Of a stretch of 64,000 nucleotides of DNA, positions 55,101 to 63,830 are shown in pieces; the first letter of the stretch is position 1, and each line of letters opens with the position of its first letter. The notes under the pieces are model-generated. The model saw only the letters and a list, made by a program, of their open reading frames with translations, ran no database searches and was not told the DNA's origin. Source of the stretch: DASUBV01 sp035532295 (GTDB lineage Bacteria; Actinomycetota; Actinomycetes; Streptosporangiales; Streptosporangiaceae); the NCBI GenBank assembly GCA_035532295.1, contig DATKRH010000019.1, positions 18,630 through 82,629 of the forward strand. Reading direction: 5' to 3'. Position numbers and translations under genes: made by a program.

Positions 55101-58100
55101 CGAGGAGGTCTACGAGGGCGGGCAGAGCTCCGGCCAGACTATGACCAAGGGCGACATCTACACCGTCGCCGGCACCGGCACCCAGGGCTACACCGGCAAC
55201 GGCGGCGCGGCAACCTCCGCCGAGCTCTACGAGCCGGACGCCCTCGGCGTGGATGGCGCGGGCAACCTGTACATCTCCGACTGGGGCAACAACCGCATCC
55301 GCGAGGTACCGGTGGCCACCGGCACCCAGCGCGGCCAGTCGATGACGAAGAACGACATCTACGTCATCGCCGGCAACGGCACCGCCGGCACCTCCGGAGA
55401 CGGCGGGCTCGCCACCAGCGCCGAGCTGAACGGCCCCGGTAACGCCACCGTCGACGCCGCCGGCAACCTGTACATCTCCGACACCGCCAGCAACCGGGTC
55501 CAGGAGATCCCGGTCGCGTCCGGCACCCAGTGGGGCCAGCAGATGACCGCCAACGATGTGTACACGGTCACCGGCAGCTCCTCCGGCGCCAGCGGCAGCT
55601 CCGGCGACGGCGGCCCCGGAACCAGCGCGAAGCTCACCATCGCGGAGAACGTCTCCCTCGACCCCGAGGGCGACGTCTACATCACCGACAAGAGCGACAA
55701 CCGGCTCCGTGAGATGGTCACCGGGACCCCGGCCACGATCAGCCCGGCGCCCTCGATGACAAGCGCCCTGTACCCGGCCCCGGGCGGCATCACCGTCACG
55801 CAGCCTGGCGGTGCGCAGGTCACCTTCTACGGCCAGTCCGGCGGCAAGTGCACCACCGCCCCCTACACGCAGGTGGCCGGCTCGTACTGCGCCCTGCCAC
55901 AGGACACCGGGGCGTCGCTGACGTACAGCTCCACCACGAGCACCTGGACGTTCCAGCCGCAGCCCGGCACCAGCTACACCTTCAACTCCAGCGGCCAGCT
56001 GGCCAGCGAGTCCGACGCGGCCGGCGACACCCTCACCGTCGCCTACGGCACCCCGGCCGTCGGCTCGGGCAGTTGTCCGTCCACGGCCACCAGCTGTGAC
56101 ACCATCACCTTGGCCGGAGGCCGTGCCCTGGTTCTCGGCCTGAACTCCGCCAGCGAGGTGACCACCGCCACCGACCCGGCGGGCCGCACCTGGACCTACG
56201 GCTACACCAGCAGCGACCTGACCAGCGTCAAGGACCCGCTGGGCAACGTGACAAGCTACGCCTACGACACCGGCAACGCCAACCCGCTGCTCGCCGCCGA
56301 CCTCACCACGATCACCCGGCCGAACGGGCAGACCGGCGGCCCGGACGCGGGCAGCCACGAGACGATCGGCTGGAGCGCCTCCGGGCAGGCGACGTCCGTC
56401 ACCGACGCAATGGGCTACAAGGCCAGCTACAGCACGAGCGGTTATGATCCCGCGACCGGCACCGGGTTCCTCGTCGTCACTGACGCGGACGGCTACACGA
56501 CCGACTACTACTACCTCAACAGCAGTCTCGCGGCCCGCTCCGACTGGACCGGCACCACCCTGACCAGTGAGTGGGACTACGTGCCCGACCAGTCCGCGAC
56601 GGGCACGCAGCTCGACGGGGCCACCTCCGACGGCGCCGGCGCGACCACCAGCACCGTCTACCAGAACGGCAACCCGGTCTCCAGCACCGGGCCCGATGGC
56701 ATCGGCAACCAGACCGCGACAACCACGCAGCAGTTCACCAGCCTCAACCAGGCCGACTGCTCGTCCGACGCCGACGCCACCAGCACCTGCACGCAGTCCG
56801 CGGGCCCGGCGGCCGTCGCGCCGGGCGGCACCATCACGCCGCCAGCCTCGATCCCGCCGCTCGGCGTCACCTGGACCCTGTACGACACCGACGGGAACGA
56901 GTTGTACTCCACCACCGGCGTTTACCCGCCCAATGGCACCACCGCCTCCTACGCCCGGATCACCTATCAGCTGTTCAACGGCAACGCCGTCACCCTGAAC
57001 GGCACCACTGACAGCTGCACGGCCACCGCCCCGTCGATGTCGCTGCCGTGCGCCACCATTGACGCCGACGGCACCGTGACGCAGCTCGGCTACGACTCGG
57101 CCGGCGACCTGACCTCCTCCGCGACCCCCGACGGCAACGGGACCGAGGTCGCCACCACCACCTACGCCTATGACGCCGACGGCGAGCAGACCGCGATGAC
57201 CGCGCCCGACGGCAACCTCACCGGCGCCAACGCGGGCAACTACACCACAACGACCAGCTACAACGCTGACGGCCAGCAGCTCACCGTCACCCTGGGCGGC
57301 GGCTCCGGGGCCACGGTCACCCCGCGGACGACCACCAATGGCTATGACGCCAACGGCGACAAGACCACCGTCCAGAACGCCCTCGGCTACACGACGACGA
57401 CCACGTACAACGCGGACAGCCAGGCATCGCTCGTCACCGATCCCGACGGCCACGCGACCCTCACCTGCTACGGCCCGGACGGCCACATCACCCAGACCGT
57501 TCCCCCTGCGGGCGTCGCGGCTAGCAGCCTCACCCCGGCTTCCTGCCCGACCAGTTACCCCTCCGGATACGGGGACCGGCTGGCGTCCGACGCCACCACG
57601 TACACCTACAACGGGTACGGCGAGAAGACCGCGATGACCACCCCTGCCCCGGCTGGCCAGACCGGGTCGGAGTCCACCAGCTACACCTATGACGGCGACG
57701 GCCGACTCGTCCAGACCACCGCGCCGCCCGCCACCACCGGCGGCTCGAACCAGGTGACCGTCGACGCCTACAACGCCGCCGGGCAGATCGCTTCCCAGAC
57801 CACCGGCTACGGCACCACCGCCGCCGCGACGGTCAGCTACTGCCACGACCCTGACGGGGAGCAGACCTCGGTCGTCTACCCCGACGGGAACACCGGCGGC
57901 GTCGCCCCCTGCCAGACGGCGTACCCGTGGTCGGTCAGCTCCTCCGCGAACCCGACGCAGGCGGCGTACCAGACCACCTCCAGCTATGACTCCGCCGGGG
58001 AACTGGTGTCCACCACCGCCCCGGCCACGACGGCCGCGCCGTCCGGGGCGACCACCACGTACACGTACGACCCGGACGGAAACAAGCTCACCAGCACCGA

Positions 58101-59982
58101 CCCCAACGGCACCACCACGACGTGGACCTACTCGCCGGCAGGCAAGCAGACCTCGACGACCTACTCCGGGTCCGCCGCGCCCTCGGTCACCAGCACCTAC
58201 GACGCCGACGGCAACATGACCGCCATGACCGACGGCAGCGGAAGCTCCAGCCACGTCTTCGACCCGTTCGGCGAGCTCACCTCCGCCACCAACGGCGCGG
58301 GCCAGACCACCGGCTACGCTTACGACGCCGCCGGGGAAACCACGTCCGTCACCTACCCGCTGCTGGCATCCGCGACCTGGGCGACCAGCGCCACCGTCGG
58401 CTACGGCTATGACCACGCCGGCCTGCTGTCCAGCATCACGGACTTCACCGGGAAGGCCATCGGAATCACCGACACCGCCGACGGCAAGCCCACCTCAGTG
58501 ACGCTCGGCTCCACCGGCGACACCCTCACCACCACCTACGACCCCACGGACGCGCCATCCCAGATCGCCCTTGCCAGCGGCACGACGACCCTCCAGTCGT
58601 TCAGCTACGCGGACTCCCCGGCCGGAGACATCCTCGCCGAGACCGACACCCCCGCGTCGGCGCAGACCCCGGCCAGCTACTCCTACGACGCCAAGGGCCG
58701 CGTCACCTCGATGACCCCGGGGACCGGGACCGCCCTCAGCTACGGGTTCGACGCCTCCGGCAACCTCACCACCCTCCCGACCGGCGCGACCGCGACCTAC
58801 GACAACGCGGGCGAGGTCACATCCTCGGCGCTGTCCGGGACCACCACAAGCTACGCCTACAACGCCGACGGCCAGCGGCTCACCGTCACCGCCGGCACCA
58901 CCACGGCCGCCTCGGCCACCTGGAACGGCGCGGGCCGGCTCACCGCCTACACCGACTCCGCCGCCACCATGTCCAGTGCCACCTACGACGGCACCGGGCT
59001 GCGGACCGCGACCACCACCACGCCGTCTGGCTCGACGGCGACCACCGCGCAGTATGTCTGGGGCGCCAGCGGTGTCTCCCCCGAGATGCTCATGGACTCC
59101 ACCAGCGCCTACATCTACGGGACAGGCGCCGCGCCCATCGAGCAGGTGAACCTCGCCACGGGGACCGCCACCTACCTGGTCACCGACGCCCTCGGCTCGG
59201 TCCGCGGCGCGGTCAGTCCAGCCGGTGCCCTCACCGGCACGACCAGCTACGACGCCTGGGGAAACCCGCAGACGACCGGAGGCCTCACCGCCACTTCCCC
59301 ATTCGGCTTCGCCGGCGGGTACACAGACCCGACCGGGCTCATCTACCTCGTCAACCGCTACTACGATCCCGCCACCGGCCAGTTCCTGTCCGTTGACCCC
59401 GAGGTCGCCAGCACCCTGCAGCCCTACGCGTACGCGGCGGGCAACCCGGTGAGCGAAACCGACCCCACTGGCATGGTTAGCGCCCGCGGCACCGCCTCGT
59501 GGGCCCTGTCCCACTGGAACACCAGCCCAGGAGTCGCCGTCAGCCTCATTTACGGGGACGACTGCACGGACTTTGCTTCTTCGGCTCTCGCTTATGGGGG
59601 TGGCGACCCCATGACGAAGTACACTGCGAGCCCGTGGAATGCCCAGTCGAATAACTGGTACTGGTACATTTTCTCGTGGTACGGCTACCCGGCGCATAGC
59701 TACTCATGGGGCGGTGCCGCCAATCTGGCTGATCATGAGTGGCGGCACGGGGCCACCTTCCTCAAGTACATCAGCGACGCCCGCCCCGGCGACGTCGCCT
59801 CGGTCAACTGGAAGGGCACCGGCTTCTACAACATTGACCACACCGGCGTGGTCACCGGGATGAGCAACGGCTGGCCCGTCTTCACCCAGCACACGCGGAA
59901 CGTCCAGCACGAGCCGCTGCAGAAGTGGTACGCCACGGGGCCCAACGTTCAGGTCTGGATCTGGCGCCCCGTGAACGGCTAA
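52114..59982 (+). CDS. Giant secreted NHL/YD-repeat (RHS-type) protein with C-terminal Amidase_6-like domain
   Basis: 2622 residues from ATG 52114 with GGAGGAG upstream. Parts in order: Arg-rich signal region; an alpha/beta domain (TPVLVLLQNGESAAPEATAL); an RHS-type entry segment (NGVNTENGDFAQSSTDLTVP); about 12 NHL repeats such as IADAGNNRIQEI at roughly 195-bp spacing (53.5-55.7 kb), enough for two six-bladed propellers; many YD repeats (55.8-59.4 kb); and the RHS-core end YAYAAGNPVSETDPTG. The final 165 residues look like Amidase_6: Cys in YGDDCTDFASSAL, His in NIDHTGVVTG, and VFTQHTRNVQHEPL. This is polymorphic-toxin architecture, probably a wall-active or peptidase tip. Function inferred. 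Confidence 0.88.
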   Translation: MGWRHAPRLRRAVRRARRAVALAISPVTGVLTALPGVAVTAGVAAVAATAAVATGPVVPASAATGTPVLVLLQNGESAAPEATALQTAGYSVTQVTPTQWLALTAAQFEAYAAVVIGDPSSGSCSTLTPTTATSGADAIGTTWQSAVTGNLAIVGTAPAAAGSAAANTLVTDSVAYAAARWSSSSNTGTGLYLSLNCEYATTSASTNVPLLNGVEGITSSNGLNVQGSLACTDSGTVNGWGAASVGTYSGFTSTSLAAGGMTWPSPSCPVEEAFDSWPGETTTWSGTFTPLSYDAASDAAKNFTASSGATGQPYILLGTPVKATASLSPSTGGQVPAGTASGGAGNPAVPGLNEPLLNGVNTENGDFAQSSTDLTVPTYGPDLSFSRSYDSQVAQHQLQTGKPGPMGYGWTDNWASSLSTTSPTPGDIYTIDGLRTDTGDGSPPSDVVGAADAVVQNGSDVYIVDMADNHILEIPGTSKTQWGRTMTAGKMYVVAGSVTGALGDSASGAALSGFLLNAPAGLAFDSSGNMIIADSSNDRVLVVPAASGTYYGVSMTAGDVYRIVGQNGTAGTGGDGAADTSSYLSYPVGLAVSSGDLYIADAGNNRIQEIYEGGDAWGQTMTKNDIYTVAGSSSGSSGDTVSKAATSALLNLPEGVTLDSSGNLYIADTGDNAVKEVAKASGTQWGISMTAYDLYDVAGSSSGSSGTSGDGGRATSALLYLPISVAVTSSGLFIADSANNRVQEDALTTHTEWGISMTADDVYTVAGASSGTCGFSGDGGKATSATMCYDVGIAVASSTIYIADEANNRVRAVSSSDTMSTYAGNGWQVATAGNGGAAVNAALFNPEGEAFDSAGDVYIADAWNNRIQEIAAHAHTQFGISMTGGDVYTVAGNAQGSNGTSGDGGLATSGYLYLPQSIAADSAGNLYIADSDNCRIQKIAASTGDMSTVAGSSAGNCGTYAGNAGAATSATLSQMQGIALDSGGDIFIADTFNNRVEEVYEGGQSSGQTMTKGDIYTVAGTGTQGYTGNGGAATSAELYEPDALGVDGAGNLYISDWGNNRIREVPVATGTQRGQSMTKNDIYVIAGNGTAGTSGDGGLATSAELNGPGNATVDAAGNLYISDTASNRVQEIPVASGTQWGQQMTANDVYTVTGSSSGASGSSGDGGPGTSAKLTIAENVSLDPEGDVYITDKSDNRLREMVTGTPATISPAPSMTSALYPAPGGITVTQPGGAQVTFYGQSGGKCTTAPYTQVAGSYCALPQDTGASLTYSSTTSTWTFQPQPGTSYTFNSSGQLASESDAAGDTLTVAYGTPAVGSGSCPSTATSCDTITLAGGRALVLGLNSASEVTTATDPAGRTWTYGYTSSDLTSVKDPLGNVTSYAYDTGNANPLLAADLTTITRPNGQTGGPDAGSHETIGWSASGQATSVTDAMGYKASYSTSGYDPATGTGFLVVTDADGYTTDYYYLNSSLAARSDWTGTTLTSEWDYVPDQSATGTQLDGATSDGAGATTSTVYQNGNPVSSTGPDGIGNQTATTTQQFTSLNQADCSSDADATSTCTQSAGPAAVAPGGTITPPASIPPLGVTWTLYDTDGNELYSTTGVYPPNGTTASYARITYQLFNGNAVTLNGTTDSCTATAPSMSLPCATIDADGTVTQLGYDSAGDLTSSATPDGNGTEVATTTYAYDADGEQTAMTAPDGNLTGANAGNYTTTTSYNADGQQLTVTLGGGSGATVTPRTTTNGYDANGDKTTVQNALGYTTTTTYNADSQASLVTDPDGHATLTCYGPDGHITQTVPPAGVAASSLTPASCPTSYPSGYGDRLASDATTYTYNGYGEKTAMTTPAPAGQTGSESTSYTYDGDGRLVQTTAPPATTGGSNQVTVDAYNAAGQIASQTTGYGTTAAATVSYCHDPDGEQTSVVYPDGNTGGVAPCQTAYPWSVSSSANPTQAAYQTTSSYDSAGELVSTTAPATTAAPSGATTTYTYDPDGNKLTSTDPNGTTTTWTYSPAGKQTSTTYSGSAAPSVTSTYDADGNMTAMTDGSGSSSHVFDPFGELTSATNGAGQTTGYAYDAAGETTSVTYPLLASATWATSATVGYGYDHAGLLSSITDFTGKAIGITDTADGKPTSVTLGSTGDTLTTTYDPTDAPSQIALASGTTTLQSFSYADSPAGDILAETDTPASAQTPASYSYDAKGRVTSMTPGTGTALSYGFDASGNLTTLPTGATATYDNAGEVTSSALSGTTTSYAYNADGQRLTVTAGTTTAASATWNGAGRLTAYTDSAATMSSATYDGTGLRTATTTTPSGSTATTAQYVWGASGVSPEMLMDSTSAYIYGTGAAPIEQVNLATGTATYLVTDALGSVRGAVSPAGALTGTTSYDAWGNPQTTGGLTATSPFGFAGGYTDPTGLIYLVNRYYDPATGQFLSVDPEVASTLQPYAYAAGNPVSETDPTGMVSARGTASWALSHWNTSPGVAVSLIYGDDCTDFASSALAYGGGDPMTKYTASPWNAQSNNWYWYIFSWYGYPAHSYSWGGAANLADHEWRHGATFLKYISDARPGDVASVNWKGTGFYNIDHTGVVTGMSNGWPVFTQHTRNVQHEPLQKWYATGPNVQVWIWRPVNG

Positions 59983-60098
59983 CCCCGTCTGTTGCACCAC
60001 GGCCTGGCTGCCCCGTGCAGCCAGGCCAGTGCCGTTCTGTCAGGTCCCGTGACTGCCTGCCCGGTGATCGCCGGGCTGGAGGAGGAAGAACCCCCGTG

Positions 60099-60965
60099 AT
60101 GATGGCGATCGTGCCGCAGACAGCTGCCCTGGTGTACATGCGCCTGCTGCTGTGCCTGCAAGGCCTGTACCTGGTGTTCCTCGGCTGGCTGGTCTTCCTT
60201 GGCCGTGACCCCGGCGCCAGCGTCCACGGGGCCCTCGCCTTCGTGCTGGTCTACAGTGTCCTGGGCCTGGGGGAGATCGTGACCGCGATCCTGCTGCGGC
60301 GCGGCCGTCCGGGCGTGATGATCGCCGCCATCGTCACCGCGGCCCTGTGGATGGTACCCGTCGTGGTCGGCTTCACCAGCAGGCTCTCCGCAGGCCTTGG
60401 CTGGCAGTTCCCAGTCTTCGTCATATTGTTCCTCCTCACGATCGCCGGGCTGCTGCTGCCCCCGGTCCGCCTGTACGGGCCTGGCCCGCTGGCGGCGCCT
60501 GGGCTGCGTGGCCTGCGGGACCCTGGACGGGGACAGGGCCGAGGGGCGCTGGTCGCGTGGATCGTTGCCTGCGTGCGGGTGCAGGTGGTCATCGAGGGGC
60601 TGCTGCTCTCGGGCTACGGGTGGCTGCTGGCGCTCACCGGCCAGCCGGGTGTCACGTCGGTGAGGGTGGTCGCCATCGCTCTCGCGGTTACCACGGTCGG
60701 GACCGGGCTCTGGGCGGCCGGCATCGCCGCCCTGGTGTTCCTGGGGCATGGGCGGCGCTGGCCGCTGGCCGTCCTGCTGACCCTGGAGGCACTGTGGGCC
60801 GCGGTGGCAGCCCTGGGCGCGGTGCTCGGCGTGCCACCCGCGCTGTACTGCGCTGTCGGGGTTCCGCCGCTGGCCGCGATGGTCGGGCTGCTTCTGCCCC
60901 AAGTCCGCTCCGGCGCGGGCCTCTCCCGTCGGCTAGCCCTCGCGCCTGGCTATCGGACCCGCTGA
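60099..60965 (+). CDS. Polytopic membrane protein downstream of the giant toxin-like gene
   Basis: About 288 residues with seven or eight hydrophobic segments (LLLCLQGLYLVFLGWLVFLG, VLVYSVLGLGEIVTAILLRR, VMIAAIVTAALWMVPVVVGF and others). GGAGGAGG at 60077-60084 fits GTG 60096 or ATG 60099. Same strand, 116 bp after the giant gene. No family recognised. Position makes it a candidate immunity or anchoring partner, but immunity to a wall amidase by a membrane protein is only a guess. Confidence 0.72.
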   Translation: MMAIVPQTAALVYMRLLLCLQGLYLVFLGWLVFLGRDPGASVHGALAFVLVYSVLGLGEIVTAILLRRGRPGVMIAAIVTAALWMVPVVVGFTSRLSAGLGWQFPVFVILFLLTIAGLLLPPVRLYGPGPLAAPGLRGLRDPGRGQGRGALVAWIVACVRVQVVIEGLLLSGYGWLLALTGQPGVTSVRVVAIALAVTTVGTGLWAAGIAALVFLGHGRRWPLAVLLTLEALWAAVAALGAVLGVPPALYCAVGVPPLAAMVGLLLPQVRSGAGLSRRLALAPGYRTR

Positions 60966-61185
60966 CGCTGGCGACAGGCTGCGCGGGGTCCTCACACTGG
61001 GCGTGAGGGAGTGCTGCCGGGATGGCGGGAGCTGACGTGGGCGCTGGGCATTCGCACGAGCCGGGCTCGGGTGGGCACGGGTAGGGGACGAATTCTGCGG
61101 TGTCGGGGCGGCGCGGGACGTGGTCCAGGCACGGGACATTGGTGGCGGGATCCACTTCCACGGGGTGGACCAGGGCCCGTTGTCA

Positions 61186-61207
61186 TTCCAGGGCAGCTGC
61201 CCTGGAA
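61186..61207. repeat. Perfect 22-bp palindrome
   Basis: TTCCAGGGCAG/CTGCCCTGGAA, no spacer, in gene-free DNA. Could be a dimeric regulator site or a relic of a mobile-element end. Confidence 0.85.
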
Positions 61208-62030
61208 CTGGAGTCACAACTCGTTGTCCCGTCTCCGGCAAAGCGGCCATGTCTCACCGAGTCGAGCCCGTTGTGGCGACGGTCTCAATATTTCCGGCCC
61301 AGGCGATCGAGAGGATGCCCTGACCTGCGACTTCACGGGCATCGCGAGATGAGGCCCCGGCTGCGACAGCCTAGTACGCGGTCGGCCGAGCGCTCTGGGG
61401 ACGCCATCTGGCGCGGCAGGTGGAAGGAAGCCGCAGCGTGCGCAGAACACGGCGTGCTCCCCGAATCCCGCGACTGCGAGCCGATGACCTGCGACGACGC
61501 CCTTGGGGATCCGGGCCGTCTTTACTGAGACCAGGCCCGTAATCGGCCGGAATCAGTGAGACAGGGCCGACTTCTCGGAGACGGGACAAGAAGCGCCCGA
61601 GACACCCGTAAGCGCCCCAAGTCTCCCGTACAAGCCGGTTCACGCAGTGGCCATCGCGCCGTCAGTGGTGCTGGCGGGCTCGGTGCGGATGATCCGGATG
61701 ATGGCTGTCCCGTGCCAGTGAACCTGAGGCAATGCCATCCGGCCTGAGGCACGCAGGTCAGGAGGGATGTTCACGATCGCTACTGATGTCCTGGCCTTGC
61801 CGCCAATCTGAGGCACCGCAGGTCGCGGCCGACGTCGTGCCTCATGTCCGATGACAACGGACAATTGGCGCTTGCGGTGCCGGTTGAGACGCGCATCTGG
61901 CTCCGCAGGATGTCGCGGGAGATACGGCGGCCAGTGTCGTGGCGATGCTTGGCATCCAGGCGGCGGGCCTCAGAGGAGAACTAACCCGCCCCGCCCACTC
62001 CCAGGTGGAGCCAAATCAGAGAAGAAGGTG

Positions 62031-62105
62031 GTCCCACTTCAGAGTGACACGGCCAATATGGCCCGGCCGGAAGCTCAGGTGCCGTTTCAGCCTGTCACGT
62101 GGCCG
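62031..62105. repeat. Direct repeat resembling IS21-type terminal repeats
   Basis: GGTCCCACTTCAGAGTGACA-CGGCC (62031-62055) and GGTGCCGTTTCAGCCTGTCA-CGTGGCC (62079-62105) are related, 48 bp apart. Multiple such repeats at an end are a feature of IS21-family elements, but no transposase gene is present; relic assignment is tentative. Confidence 0.4.
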
Positions 62106-62137
62106 TATGGGCAGACCGCCGGATGCCAGCGCGCCGG

Positions 62138-62956
62138 TCAGTCTTCGAGGAGGCCGAACCGCCGGAAGCGATACGGCCCATCGGGATCGAGCCGGATCTC
62201 CGCGCCGTTGTCGATGTTCTCGATCAGGGCGCGGTCGCTGGGGTGCGCGACAACGAAGCGCTCGGCGTCCTCCCACAGGCGCAGGTTCAGCAGCGCCGTG
62301 TACCCCCGGTTCAGCGTGAGCCGCTCGGAGAAATCGAGCGGCCGGAACACGCGCCGGTGCAGCGTCGGCTCGTGCCGGAACCCGAGCACCCCGAGCGCTG
62401 GCCCGAGGGGGAAGAAGACACCGTGGCTCGGCCAGTCCTTCCCGGTGCGAAGATCAAGGTCGCCGAACTCGCACAGGCCGCGGTCGCTGATGATGAACCG
62501 TTCGCCCTGGGGAGGCAGGAGCACGCGCCAGCGCCACGTTTCCGCGTACGGCAGTGTCCGCAGCACCGCCTTCACGCGCTCGATCGGTAGGTCGGTCTCG
62601 GTGAAGAGCGGCAGGTTGTTGCTCGCCTGGTGCTCGTTCAGGTCGTCGAGGAACGGCGCTTTCCGCGGCTTCAGCGCCGAGACGTGGAGCAGGAGATAGG
62701 TTTCGTCGCCGTGCTGGAGAGCGCCGGCGTCCAGGTCGCCGACCGCACGGATGAAGTCGCCTTCGTAGACGTGCCAGAACTTCTCCAGCCAGGCCGGATA
62801 GAGGCTGTTCTCCTTGCCCACGTTCTCCGGCGTCGTCAGGAACGTCTTCGCCGGCTGCTTCATGCGCACGGCGATGGTCCGCTCGCGAGTGGCCTTGGCC
62901 GGCGGCTCGCCCCAGCGGCCCGTGAGCGCTGCCTGGATGTAATGGTCTCCCGCCAC
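62138..62956 (-). CDS. DUF4238-like protein
   Basis: 272 residues. The start GDHYIQAALTGRWG and the PENVGKENSLYPAWLEKFWH then VYEGDFIRAVGDLDAG segment resemble DUF4238 proteins, which begin with a conserved HxxxQ-like motif and are common in defence or accessory islands. Function of the family is unknown. It stands alone between gene-poor regions. The minus frame has normal composition, while the plus frame is Arg/Pro/Val-rich and is rejected. Confidence 0.6.
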   Translation of the reverse strand: MAGDHYIQAALTGRWGEPPAKATRERTIAVRMKQPAKTFLTTPENVGKENSLYPAWLEKFWHVYEGDFIRAVGDLDAGALQHGDETYLLLHVSALKPRKAPFLDDLNEHQASNNLPLFTETDLPIERVKAVLRTLPYAETWRWRVLLPPQGERFIISDRGLCEFGDLDLRTGKDWPSHGVFFPLGPALGVLGFRHEPTLHRRVFRPLDFSERLTLNRGYTALLNLRLWEDAERFVVAHPSDRALIENIDNGAEIRLDPDGPYRFRRFGLLED

Positions 62957-63421
62957 GCGGGAAGGATACGCGGCGCGTCCCGGTAACTGCGAAATCGCGG
63001 GCCAGGACAGCAGCGCCCCGGCCAGGGCCTACACCCGGCGCAGGAAGACGCGATCGTCCTCGCCGGATCCAGTCACGTCGACGGCCATGGATCCCCGGCC
63101 GTGGCGCCACCCCACGACGCCGCTGCCGGGCCAGACGGCACCGTGTGGGCGCGATCGCGGCAAGCGCCGGAATCCCGCCGGCCCCGGGCACCCGGCCCGG
63201 CTGTGGCCGCCCTCGCCCCCGCTTGCCCGGCGCGGCCAATATCCGCCGCATGCTGCCTGCCGTCTCCACGAAGCTCTGCAGCCAGGCTGAAGCGCACAAC
63301 CGGCGTGCCTGGCCAGCAGCGGTAGCGACGTATCACCGCACGAGTGCTGATTACCAGCAGGTCTCACGCTGCGTGACGCCGTCGGCATAAGCGCTTTAGG
63401 CCCGCTCCCGGTGCCCATAGC

Positions 63422-63437
63422 AAAGGTCTAGACCAAT
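63422..63437. promoter_or_regulatory. DasR-responsive-element-like palindrome
   Basis: AAAGGTCTAGACCAAT matches 13 of 16 positions of the dre consensus ACTGGTCTAGACCACT, including the core GGTCTAGACCA. DasR is the GlcNAc-responsive GntR regulator of actinomycetes. The nearest start codon is 400 bp away, so its target is unclear. Confidence 0.4.
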
Positions 63438-63743
63438 AGTAGCGGAGGAGGGGCGGCACCGGCCGGAGATACCGGCCCGATGTCGGGGCGCATGCCCCCG
63501 CATCCGACGCCGAACGGGCCAGATTTGACAACCCCAGGATTGCTGGGTCCTGCTGGGTGGCAGCGGGGCGAGTCCGCGGCGCATCGCGGGGTGCTCCGAG
63601 GGCTCCTGGCAGACGGGTTTCGCGGTTGCGCGCCGCTGGGCAGGTCACGAGCGGGCCGCATAAAAGCGCAGGCCAACGCTAGTGGCCGAGTATTGGAACC
63701 CCACCGCATAGAGTGGCACCGGTTCCGGCACCCACAAGTTCAC

Positions 63744-63806
63744 CTGCGTGTGATGTGTATTTCAATGTGCGTGTAAAGTACATGCTACAGTGCGTGTCAG
63801 GTACAT
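63744..63806. promoter_or_regulatory. Three 17-bp direct repeats at exact 23-bp phase (iteron-like operator)
   Basis: Copies at 63744 (CTGCGTGTGATGTGTAT), 63767 (GTGCGTGTAAAGTACAT) and 63790 (GTGCGTGTCAGGTACAT), each 23 bp apart, ending 24 bp before the ATPase start. The spacing suggests side-by-side binding of a regulator. Confidence 0.7.
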
Positions 63807-63830
63807 CGAGCATGACTGTGGGGTCAGGGG

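Larger units (their letters stand above)
60966..62137. other. Gene-poor 1.17-kb stretch
   Basis: Only short overlapping ORFs with shadow-like composition. It holds a perfect 22-bp palindrome (61186-61207), several CTGAGGCA octamers (about 61725, 61744, 61809) and a 25-27 bp direct repeat (62031-62105). It looks like old mobile-element debris. No gene called. Confidence 0.6.
62957..63830. other. Gene-poor 0.87-kb stretch with regulatory motifs
   Basis: No credible ORF. Contains a DasR-like palindrome (63422-63437) and three phased direct repeats (63744-63806) described separately. Confidence 0.55.

Noticed and set aside
52186..58416. 2076-residue antisense ORF on the minus strand
   Set aside because: Gly/Arg/Val-rich shadow of the giant plus-strand gene; its frame is kept open by GC3 bias and the repeats. 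No domain seen.
62099..62590. Plus-strand ORF opposite the DUF4238-like gene
   Set aside because: Arg/Glu/Pro/Val-rich shadow; the minus frame is longer and has normal protein composition.
63640..63740. tRNA or att-site remnant (GGAACCCCACC text)
   Set aside because: Arms cannot be folded into a cloverleaf, and no integrase lies nearby.
63744..63806. CRISPR or replication-origin iterons
   Set aside because: Only three copies with 6-bp gaps and no replication gene nearby; operator is the simpler reading.
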